A stretch of 5,979 bases of DNA from Armatimonadota bacterium (lineage in GTDB: Bacteria; Armatimonadota; Fimbriimonadia; Fimbriimonadales; ATM1): contig JACDEQ010000138.1 of the NCBI GenBank assembly GCA_013816225.1, forward strand, positions 1-5,979, read 5' to 3'. The stretch's first letter is position 1; each line of letters opens with the position of its first letter. Below, piece after piece: positions 1 to 5,281 of the stretch. A model generated the notes under the pieces. That model was not told the origin of the DNA and searched no databases. It worked only from the letters and a program-made list of their open reading frames with translations. Both the position numbers and the translations under genes were made by a program.

Positions 1-194
1 GCGAGTTTGATCAGCTCGAACTTCAGGTTCGTGGCGGCCTCGTCGGCGAACTTCCATTCCTGCTTAAACCAGACCTCGGTAGGCGATTTGACGAGGAAGC
101 CGATCTTGACGGGGTCGTTGGTAGAAGGGCCAGTGGGGTTGTTCGAGCAGCCGCCGAAAACAATCGCGAGAGAAAAGAGAGGAAGAAGTTTCAA
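1..194 (-). CDS. L-arabinose-binding-protein-like (AraF family) ABC transporter substrate-binding lipoprotein, 5' part only
   Basis: The first 64 residues are visible and the rest lies beyond the left edge. It begins MKLLPLFSLAIVFGGC, a lipoprotein signal peptide with lipobox F13-G14-G15 and acylated Cys16. A short Ser/Asn/Pro linker follows, then the mature N-terminus from about residue 28. The stretch VKIGFLVKSPTEVWF followed by EWKFADEA closely matches the start of mature E. coli AraF. K36, E40 and W42 align with Lys10, Glu14 and Trp16 of AraF, which are known sugar-contact residues. The inferred role is capture of L-arabinose or a related sugar outside the membrane for an ABC importer, whose permease and ATPase genes would lie to the left. 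The start is TTG: it has GAGGTG 7 nt upstream, an in-frame stop lies at 225-227, and there is no ATG or GTG between. Family assignment is strong; exact ligand is less sure because most of the binding site is outside the window. Confidence 0.85.
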   Translation of the reverse strand, partial: MKLLPLFSLAIVFGGCSNNPTGPSTNDPVKIGFLVKSPTEVWFKQEWKFADEAATNLKFELIKL

Positions 195-201
195 TGGATC
201 A

Positions 202-207
202 CACCTC
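202..207 (-). promoter_or_regulatory. Shine-Dalgarno GAGGTG that fixes the TTG start of the AraF-like gene
   Basis: Read on the minus strand, GAGGTG sits 7 nt before TTG at 194-192. No other start codon lies between the in-frame stop at 225-227 and this TTG, so the site decides the start. Confidence 0.75.
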
Positions 208-223
208 GTTGGAGTTGAGTTCG

Positions 224-229
224 ATTATG
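224..229 (-). promoter_or_regulatory. Possible -10 element (CATAAT) for the AraF-like gene
   Basis: On the minus strand CATAAT matches the sigma-70 -10 consensus at five of six positions. Transcription starting 6-8 nt downstream would give a leader of about 23 nt containing the GAGGTG ribosome binding site, a normal layout. No good -35 hexamer is seen at 16-18 bp; that position is occupied by one copy of the 11-bp repeat. This could mean an activator-dependent promoter or a chance match. Confidence 0.35.
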
Positions 230-282
230 CCGCGGGTCAGGTACGAAAATGCCGCGGGTTCCAATTGAGCCACCCGCGGCAT
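227..282. repeat. Three copies of an 11-bp word (ATGCCGCGGGT), two direct and one inverted
   Basis: ATGCCGCGGGT occurs at 227-237 and again at 249-259, and its exact reverse complement is at 272-282. Copy starts are 22 and 23 bp apart, about two helical turns, so proteins bound to all three would sit on roughly one face of the DNA. The word contains the palindrome CCGCGG. The array fills most of the gap between the AraF-like gene and the gene upstream of it. It may be an operator array, or an RNA structure in which the inverted copy can pair with either direct copy. Confidence 0.8.
246..282 (-). terminator. Probable Rho-independent terminator after the copper-amine-oxidase-N-like gene
   Basis: On the minus strand a perfect 11-bp GC-rich stem (282-272 with 259-249) encloses a 12-nt loop and is followed by a short T tract of four (249-246). 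It begins 10 nt after the stop codon at 293-295, the expected position. The T tract is short, so termination may be partial, and the same palindrome may instead be an operator for the AraF-like gene. Confidence 0.5.
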
Positions 283-292
283 GATAGACGAG

Positions 293-631
293 CTAGAGAG
301 GTCTTTTAATCGAAACGTTGTCTCCGTCGACGTTCAACTCGCAGTCGAAGACATGCTGAAAGAAGCGAACGGGGACCCACATGGTGTCGTTCTCGATGTA
401 CGGAGCGGCTTGCAGCGAGATGGTCGCTCCTCCGGATTCAACCGAAGTGTCGTTAGCCGTAACCTTGGCTTTCTTAGCGCCGAGTTCGACGTTGGCCGTC
501 TTGCTCTCATGGTCGAAGTCCACATAGCCGCCGAGCGTGTCGGAAACGTCGGCGAGGGGGACGAATGTCGTGCCATCCTTCATTTGGGGGTTGGGGATGG
601 TCTGCTCGAGGCCGTTAATCGTGTATGGCAT
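293..631 (-). CDS. Small stand-alone copper amine oxidase N-terminal-domain-like protein
   Basis: The product is 112 residues and resembles the Cu_amine_oxidN1 family (PF07833). These are non-catalytic domains usually found in secreted or wall-associated proteins, often as binding or structural modules. Two half-repeats are visible: FVPLADVSDTLGGYVDFD (about residues 23-40) and WVPVRFFQHVFDCELNVDG (about 85-103). Each follows the family pattern of a V-P-L/V motif, a helix, and a short strand ending in an acidic turn. The ATG at 631 has AAGGAGAT 5 nt upstream. That ribosome binding site overlaps the stop codon of the BON lipoprotein gene, so translation of the two is probably coupled. Unusually, no signal peptide or membrane segment is present, so the protein appears cytoplasmic unless exported another way. 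No enzyme residues are expected or seen, and its function is unknown. Confidence 0.75.
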   Translation of the reverse strand: MPYTINGLEQTIPNPQMKDGTTFVPLADVSDTLGGYVDFDHESKTANVELGAKKAKVTANDTSVESGGATISLQAAPYIENDTMWVPVRFFQHVFDCELNVDGDNVSIKRPL

Positions 632-642
632 CGGGTATCTCC

Positions 643-1017
643 TTACTTCACCATCAAGGCGTTGTTGACCTTGATCTCGGCGGGCGCGTTCATCTTGGTG
701 AGCGCTTCCTTTGCGGCGGTTTCTGCGCCGCGCTTCAGATCGTTGTTCGCGACCGTGCCCTTCAGGTGGATGACCTTGTCCATGGCTTCGACGGTCACTT
801 GGCCTTCCGTTCCCACGGCGGTGGACACAGCCGTCGTGATCGCGGGGACGACGGTCGAGGTGAGGGTTGCGTCGGTGCTGAAGTCTGGCGTGGCGGCGTC
901 GATGGTGTCTTTGACGACGGCTCCCGGGTCTTTGACTGCGCCAGCGTCTTCCTTCTTGCATCCGATGATGCTCCCGGCGATGAGCAATGCGGCTCCTATA
1001 ACAATGTACTTCTTCAT
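643..1017 (-). CDS. BON-domain lipoprotein
   Basis: The 124-residue product starts MKKYIVIGAALLIAGSIIGC, a clear lipoprotein signal with lipobox I17-I18-G19-C20. A linker rich in Ala, Asp and Val follows to about residue 45. Residues 46-124 look like one BON domain (PF04972): a helix at about 50-68, strand QVTVEAMDKVIHLKGTV with conserved Gly87, a second helix NNDLKRGAETAAKEAL, and a final strand AEIKVNNALMV. BON domains, as in OsmY and the outer part of secretins and mechanosensitive channels, bind phospholipid or envelope surfaces. The inferred role is an anchored envelope-maintenance or stress protein; no partner is known. The ATG has AGGAGG 10 nt upstream. It is first in a unit with the copper-amine-oxidase-N-like gene, 11 bp apart. 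Confidence 0.85.
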   Translation of the reverse strand: MKKYIVIGAALLIAGSIIGCKKEDAGAVKDPGAVVKDTIDAATPDFSTDATLTSTVVPAITTAVSTAVGTEGQVTVEAMDKVIHLKGTVANNDLKRGAETAAKEALTKMNAPAEIKVNNALMVK

Positions 1018-1035
1018 AACTTAGATGCCTCCTAT

Positions 1036-1052
1036 GGCAGCAAATCGCTGCC
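1036..1052 (-). promoter_or_regulatory. Hairpin immediately upstream of the BON gene ribosome binding site
   Basis: A perfect 6-bp inverted repeat, GGCAGC and GCTGCC with a 5-nt loop, ends 2 nt before the AGGAGG at 1033-1028 on the minus strand. In the mRNA it would stand directly 5' of the Shine-Dalgarno, where it could hold it open or serve as a protein or RNA binding site. It could equally be a DNA operator. Short stems arise by chance in GC-rich DNA. Confidence 0.4.
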
Positions 1053-1092
1053 GGCCTTTGCATTTTACCGGCTCGCGCGCATAATAGGGGTC

Positions 1093-2685
1093 TTGACAGC
1101 CGTGGTGCTTCTGTTTCAACTCCTGGTCGGGCAGGCTCAAGTCGAGACGACTGAGGTTTCCTTGGGGTTGAGGACGCCCGGGCAGGCCAAGTACAGCTTC
1201 GCCGTGAGCCCGGATGGGAATCACATCGCCTTTACCGACGTTCGACGCGGAAAGGAGTGTGTCGTGGCCGACGGTGTGCCCGGGACGCTTTACGACTCGA
1301 TCCCCCGCGCAGCGCTGACCGAAGCGGGTATTCAGGATCAGATCATTTTCAGTCCGGACAGCCGTGACGTCGCGTATGTAGCGCGGAAAGGCCCGAAGTA
1401 TCTTGTTGTTCGAAAAGGCGGAGAAGGGAAGGTCTACGACCACATAAATATCGGTGCCCCGACTTTTAGCCCCGACAGCAAGCGGCTCGCATATTTCGCG
1501 ACTCGCGGTGAGAAAGAACTTTGCGTGGCCGACGGAGTCGAGGGCCGTGCGCTCGACTCGGTGGATAGCTTCCGTCCGATGTTCAGTCCCGATAGCAAAC
1601 GATTGCTCTACCGTGCTAGCCGTGGTGGAAAGGCGTTCGTCGTCGTCGACGGTGTCGAGATACCCGAGGCAGATTACCACGGGCACCCCGATTTCGGCGG
1701 AGATGGCGGCAGAAGCTACGACGTCGCGAAGGTCGGCGACAAGTGGGTGGTTTGGATCGACGGCAAACCAAGCCGGCCGTACGACGGTGTTGGCAATAAC
1801 ATCGTTTTCAGCTCAGACTACAAACGCGTGCTCTACAGGGCATCCGACCGCACAGGCAGCTTCTTGGTCGTCGACGGCAAGGAGAGCAAGCGTCACGGTC
1901 CCATTTCGGAAAACAGCTACAAGTTCACCCCCGGTGGAAAGGTGGTTTTCGTGGTTCGTCAGACGGCCGGGTCGTTCGTCGTTATCGACGATGTTGCGGG
2001 GGAAGTGTTCGACTGGGTGAGCGACCCCGTGTTCAGCCATGACGGATCGTCGATGGCCTTCGTCGCTGAGAAGAATCTCAAGCGTTTCGTTGTCCACGAT
2101 GGGAAGCGCAGCCAAGAGTATGCGGACCTGGGTATGTGGCCGAGATTCGCACCCGCCGGGCGGCGGCTCGTCTACTCGGGAAAGCTTGCCGGGGAAAACC
2201 TCGTGGTCGACGGAGTAGCGAAATCATTCGAAGCTGTTCGGACTGCGCAGTTTTCTCACGATGGGCGAAGGCTGGCTGTGGTCGCGCGCGAAGCCGGGAT
2301 TTGGTCGCTGTACGTGGACGGTGTGAAGGGCCAGACTCTCGATAGCGACCAGGTTGCCGTGGTGTTCAGCCCCGATAGCAAGAGGCTGGCCTGCGTTGGG
2401 CCGAGAGGCAAAGGCGCTGTGCTCGTCGTGGATGGTGTGACGATCGGGGAATACGACGACTCGGGCTTCCTGGGATTCGATCGAAATAGCCGTCATCTCT
2501 TCATGCTCGCGAAACGAGGCGATAAGTGGTTCCCGGTCGTCGAAGGCGTCGAGGGCAAGAGTTACGACTCGCTCGTATGGGCGGGGGTGCCGTCGATCGA
2601 TGAGTCCGGGGCGTTCTCTTTTCTCGCGATGAGGGGCGAAGAGTACTTGCGGGTTACGGTGAGGCGATCGCCTTCAAAAAACTGA
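1093..2685 (+). CDS. Secreted PD40/WD40-like repeat protein (about 13 propeller repeats), start uncertain
   Basis: From TTG 1093 the product is 530 residues. An export signal (hydrophobic residues 3-13, likely cleavage after GQA at 15) is followed almost wholly by repeats of about 38 residues. Each has a FSPDSKRLAY-like start and a VVVDGVEGxxYD-like end. Turns begin near residues 39, 85, 124, 163, 200, 238, 277, 313, 351, 386, 424, 461 and 501; the last unit lacks the VDG half. This is the TolB/PD40 WD40-like beta-propeller type, one blade per repeat, so two propellers of six or seven blades are likely. No enzyme motif is seen; such proteins are usually binding scaffolds outside the cytoplasm. 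Start choice is weak: TTG 1093 and GTG 1102 or 1105 are the only canonical options in the region not covered by the antisense BON gene. AGGGG at 1086-1090 suits GTG 1102 best. Translation upstream gives a positively charged n-region (RLAR) with no normal start. The 3' end overlaps the convergent hydrolase gene. Confidence 0.8.
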   Translation: MTAVVLLFQLLVGQAQVETTEVSLGLRTPGQAKYSFAVSPDGNHIAFTDVRRGKECVVADGVPGTLYDSIPRAALTEAGIQDQIIFSPDSRDVAYVARKGPKYLVVRKGGEGKVYDHINIGAPTFSPDSKRLAYFATRGEKELCVADGVEGRALDSVDSFRPMFSPDSKRLLYRASRGGKAFVVVDGVEIPEADYHGHPDFGGDGGRSYDVAKVGDKWVVWIDGKPSRPYDGVGNNIVFSSDYKRVLYRASDRTGSFLVVDGKESKRHGPISENSYKFTPGGKVVFVVRQTAGSFVVIDDVAGEVFDWVSDPVFSHDGSSMAFVAEKNLKRFVVHDGKRSQEYADLGMWPRFAPAGRRLVYSGKLAGENLVVDGVAKSFEAVRTAQFSHDGRRLAVVAREAGIWSLYVDGVKGQTLDSDQVAVVFSPDSKRLACVGPRGKGAVLVVDGVTIGEYDDSGFLGFDRNSRHLFMLAKRGDKWFPVVEGVEGKSYDSLVWAGVPSIDESGAFSFLAMRGEEYLRVTVRRSPSKN

Positions 2686-3442
2686 GAGCAGCCTGTAAGT
2701 ACTTATGATAGCTCTTCGGGTTCTTGTCCTCGCGGAGGGTAGAGGAGCCGTGCACGCTGCCCGGGAAGGAAACCAGCATGTCTGCTCGCTTGCGCGCTTC
2801 CGAGTGAGACGAGGCCTCATATAGGAGCAGGCCGCCTTCTTCGCCCTCCTTAGGGGTCATGGCCATCAGGGTTGGAACTTGGACTTTCATATTCCAATCT
2901 TTCACGATCGTCTCGTCATCGAAGTACTCGCCGGGCGAAAAGGCGAGCACCGCGTCGACCTCCGAATGCTCTGCGGCCAGTTTCAGCGCCAGAGACGCGC
3001 TGTAGCTGCTTCCCCAGGCTACGATCGTCTTGTATCCCTTCGCTTTGGCCCACTTCAGTGCTCCGAGCATATCGGGATACGCTGCCATGTAGGGTGCGCC
3101 GGGGCTACCGATGCGGTTGCCGGGAGGGTACATGTCTCCGCCGGATCGCTGGTCGGTGGCGAGGCAGTCGTAGCCTTCGGCAACGAGACGCGGCGCAATC
3201 GGAGCGTATTCGTTAGCATTCGATCGCGCCTGGTGAAACAGCAATATGATGGTGCTCGACTCTCCGGCGGCATTGTAATAATCGGCGACCACGCGGTTAC
3301 CGTCCGACGCTTTGAATTCGATCTGGGCCGCCTTTGGCGGTTGAGTTACAGGCTTTCCTTCATTCATTGGTGCGGGCCTTTTCTCGACAGGTTGATTGCA
3401 TCCCGCAATGGCGATCAGTGCTGCAGCCATTGAGCGAAACAT
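2654..3442 (-). CDS. Alpha/beta-hydrolase lipoprotein
   Basis: The 262-residue product begins MFRSMAAALIAIAGC, a short lipoprotein signal with lipobox I12-A13-G14-C15, then a Pro/Lys-rich linker to about 38. The alpha/beta-hydrolase fold follows. Strand TIILLFHQARSN carries the likely oxyanion-hole HQ pair at 70-71. The nucleophile elbow is G144-S-S-Y-S148 with Ser146 as nucleophile. The catalytic His is probably H231 in GSVHGSS. The acid is probably one of the Glu residues at 199-202 after strand VPTLMAMTP. This resembles dienelactone-hydrolase and acyl-esterase-like members of the superfamily. Reaction and substrate cannot be named, but it would act on the outer face of a membrane. An in-frame stop at 3446-3448 limits the start to ATG 3442 or ATG 3430. 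AAGGA directly abuts ATG 3442 and lies 12 nt from ATG 3430, so neither is ideally spaced. The Arg3 charge in the signal favours 3442. Confidence 0.82.
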   Translation of the reverse strand: MFRSMAAALIAIAGCNQPVEKRPAPMNEGKPVTQPPKAAQIEFKASDGNRVVADYYNAAGESSTIILLFHQARSNANEYAPIAPRLVAEGYDCLATDQRSGGDMYPPGNRIGSPGAPYMAAYPDMLGALKWAKAKGYKTIVAWGSSYSASLALKLAAEHSEVDAVLAFSPGEYFDDETIVKDWNMKVQVPTLMAMTPKEGEEGGLLLYEASSHSEARKRADMLVSFPGSVHGSSTLREDKNPKSYHKYLQAALSFLKAIASP

Positions 3443-3540
3443 TCCTTAGGATTCTGCTCAACTTGGGGCGGGTCCTTCCGCTAGAATATCTTCAGTCGTT
3501 GCCCCCCGGTGTAAAGTCATAATAGCGTCGCGCAGATTTC
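3443..3540. promoter_or_regulatory. Divergent intergenic region between the hydrolase and the glycosyltransferase operon
   Basis: These 98 bp must hold the promoters for both divergent units unless one is read through from elsewhere. On the plus strand TAGAAT (3482-3487) and CATAAT (3518-3523) each match the -10 consensus at five of six positions, but neither has a convincing -35. On the minus strand TTTACA (3515-3510) is followed by TATTCT (3488-3483), with a spacer of 21 bp that is too long for a standard promoter. No clear operator or hairpin was seen. Confidence 0.3.
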
Positions 3541-4398
3541 ATGCTCAGCATCTTGATCGTCAATTGGAACACGTGCGAGTACCTGAGGCGATGTCTGCGG
3601 TCGATCGCGGAGCATCCGCCGAGCGTACCGTTACAGGTTGTGGTGGTCGACAACGCCAGCAAGGACGGTTCGGCGGAGATGGTGCGGTCCGAGTTTCCTT
3701 GGGTTGAGCTAGAAGCCTCTGACAAGAACCTCGGATATGCGGCGGGAAACAACATCGCATTCGTCATGGCCAGGGGGGAATGGCAGCTGACTTTGAACGC
3801 CGATACGGAGTTTTTCGACGACTCTCTGCAAGCCGCTGTCGACTTCATGGAGGGGCGCAAAGGCGCCGGCGTTTTGGCAGGAAAGCTGCTGGATCCGAAC
3901 CAACAGACAGTGCAGCCGAGCATGCGCAGATTTCCGACTCCCGGCGCGATCCTTCCGGAAATGTTCGGCTTGGCGAAGATCTTCCCCAAGAAATTCGGCG
4001 ACTACCGGCAACTGGACTTCGACTACTCTCGTGAGGGTGAGGCCGAGCAGCCCATGGGCAGTTTCCTTTTATTCAGGAAATCGGCGTTGAACGATATCGG
4101 CCTTATGGATGAAAGATTTCCGATTTTTTTCAACGATGTGGATATTCTGTTTCGACTGAAGGGCGCTGGATGGTCAATTTGGTATTCGCCCGAAGTGCAA
4201 TTAATTCACCACGGCGGCAGGAGCACAAAGCAAATTCCGAAAACCATGATTTGGGAGTCTCACAGGAGCCTGATTCGTTATTATTGGAAATGGTATCAGA
4301 CGTGGTGGTCTACGCCACTCTTGGTCCTGTTCAGCGGAATCGTTTGGTTAGGCGCTCTTGTTCGCGCGCGAGGATGGAATGCAGGATATAGACCTTAG
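3541..4398 (+). CDS. Family 2 glycosyltransferase (rhamnosyltransferase-like, COG1216 type)
   Basis: The 285-residue product is a typical GT-A inverting glycosyltransferase of family GT2. It opens with strand LSILIVNWNT (2-11) and nucleotide-binding VVVDNAS with D37. Next come NLGYAAGNN (63-71) and L85-N-A-D-T-E90, equivalent to the DxD metal/nucleotide-sugar motif. The acceptor side has MGSFLLFRKSAL (172-183), FFNDVD (196-201) with candidate base D199, and HHGGRST (223-229). A hydrophobic stretch at about 258-274 may attach it to the inner face of the membrane. Related proteins such as WbbL add rhamnose or other sugars to lipid-linked glycans; the sugar here is not readable. It is the first visible gene of a three-gene operon. 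No Shine-Dalgarno precedes ATG 3541, and an in-frame stop at 3523-3525 excludes longer starts. Parts of 4060-4340 are visibly more AT-rich than neighbouring genes. Confidence 0.9.
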   Translation: MLSILIVNWNTCEYLRRCLRSIAEHPPSVPLQVVVVDNASKDGSAEMVRSEFPWVELEASDKNLGYAAGNNIAFVMARGEWQLTLNADTEFFDDSLQAAVDFMEGRKGAGVLAGKLLDPNQQTVQPSMRRFPTPGAILPEMFGLAKIFPKKFGDYRQLDFDYSREGEAEQPMGSFLLFRKSALNDIGLMDERFPIFFNDVDILFRLKGAGWSIWYSPEVQLIHHGGRSTKQIPKTMIWESHRSLIRYYWKWYQTWWSTPLLVLFSGIVWLGALVRARGWNAGYRP

Positions 4399-5281
4399 CG
4401 TCACGATCTGCAGTTGGAACACGCTCCCGGATTTGAGGGTGTGTCTCCAGAGTTTAGAAGCGGCGCGCGGCGAGGGGAGCTTCGAAGTTGTTGTCATAGA
4501 TAATGCGAGCGGTGATGGCAGCGCGAAAATGGTCGCCGAGGAATTCGACTGGGTAAGGCTGTTCGCTCTCGACCAGAACTTGGGATTTGGAAGGGGCCAC
4601 AACTACGCGTTCGCCCAATCGGATGCCCGGTTGCTGATGGCTCTTAATTCGGACACGATCGTGCACGCAACTGCGATCGAAAAAATAATCCGATTTATGG
4701 ATAGCGACGCTTCGATAGGGATCGTCGGCCCAAAATTGCTCAATCCGGAGGGCACCTTGCAGATGAGTTGCCGCAGATTTCCGACGCCTGTGGCTGCGCT
4801 CTTCCGAAACACGCCCTTGGGAAAATTATTTCCAAACAACAGATTTACCCGCGATTACCTTATGAGCGACTGGCCGCACAGCGAGGCTCGCGATGTGGAT
4901 TGGGTGAGTGGAGCCGCGCTCACGATGACTAGGAGGCTTTACAATCAAAACGGTGGCTTCGACGAGCAGTTTTTCATGTATTTGGAGGACGTGGACATTT
5001 GCTACCGAGCACATGAGAAAGGCTATCGCGTCGTTTACTATCCGGAGGCGGTGGTCACCCATGCGATCGGCCGCAGCACGGACCGAGTCGCGAACAGAAT
5101 GATTCGTCAGTTTCACAAGAGCATGATGCTTTTCTACCGGAAGCATTATTTGCCAAAGACGAATGCCCTGCTCCGCCCGTTTGCCATCCTCGCGGCCGAA
5201 GCGATGCTGTTCACGAGACAGTCCATATTTATTATCAAGAACCATATCGACGCACATAGGCGAAAGAGGTCAGCGAAATGA
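4379..5281 (+). CDS. Family 2 glycosyltransferase, tandem paralogue of the preceding gene
   Basis: The 300-residue product has the same GT2 layout. It shows LSVTICSWNT (6-15), VVVIDNAS with D41, NLGFGRGHNYA (67-77), L89-N-S-D-T93 as DxD equivalent, VSGAALTMTR (176-185), YLEDVD (201-206) with candidate base D204, and TH-AIGRST (227-234). A hydrophobic/basic C-terminal tail at about 265-298 suggests membrane association. It shares RRFPTP plus a similar GK(L/I)FP stretch with its neighbour, supporting tandem duplication followed by divergence, so the two probably add different sugars in sequence. ATG 4379 is preferred: GAGGA lies 4 nt upstream and the reading matches family N-termini; TTG 4358 would add seven residues. 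It overlaps the preceding gene by 20 nt, and its TGA overlaps the next gene's ATG. Confidence 0.9.
   Translation: MQDIDLSVTICSWNTLPDLRVCLQSLEAARGEGSFEVVVIDNASGDGSAKMVAEEFDWVRLFALDQNLGFGRGHNYAFAQSDARLLMALNSDTIVHATAIEKIIRFMDSDASIGIVGPKLLNPEGTLQMSCRRFPTPVAALFRNTPLGKLFPNNRFTRDYLMSDWPHSEARDVDWVSGAALTMTRRLYNQNGGFDEQFFMYLEDVDICYRAHEKGYRVVYYPEAVVTHAIGRSTDRVANRMIRQFHKSMMLFYRKHYLPKTNALLRPFAILAAEAMLFTRQSIFIIKNHIDAHRRKRSAK

Noticed and set aside
281..1024. Long plus-strand open frame opposite the BON and copper-amine-oxidase-N-like genes
   Set aside because: No start signal or recognisable protein; it is explained by the high-GC minus-strand genes.
632..1063. Extended minus-strand frame upstream of the copper-amine-oxidase-N-like protein (would begin at 1063)
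   Set aside because: The extension is Arg/His-rich low-complexity translation lying over the BON gene in another frame; ATG 631 has a strong ribosome binding site.
1034..1084. Sixteen-codon leader ORF before the propeller gene
   Set aside because: No ribosome binding site and no attenuation-like codon run; kept only as part of the frameshift idea.
625..1092. Upstream open extension of the propeller gene's frame starting at ATG 625
   Set aside because: It runs antisense through the whole BON lipoprotein gene, which has a lipobox, domain pattern and ribosome binding site; the extension shows no family features.
1093..1098. TTGACA as a plus-strand -35 element
   Set aside because: No -10-like hexamer at 16-18 bp, and it lies within the likely start region of the coding sequence.
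2662..2673. Palindrome AGGCGATCGCCT, containing the cyanobacterial HIP1-like octamer
   Set aside because: Only one copy was noticed, it is within coding sequence, nothing else suggests cyanobacteria, and with no loop it is not a terminator.
2696..2705. Palindrome TAAGTACTTA
   Set aside because: Short, within the hydrolase coding region, with no partner or T tract; expected by chance.
3530..3540. GCGCAGATTTC repeated at 3530-3540 and 3924-3934
   Set aside because: Several chance 11-bp repeats are expected in 6 kb; the second copy encodes a conserved protein motif and the pair shows no spacing logic.
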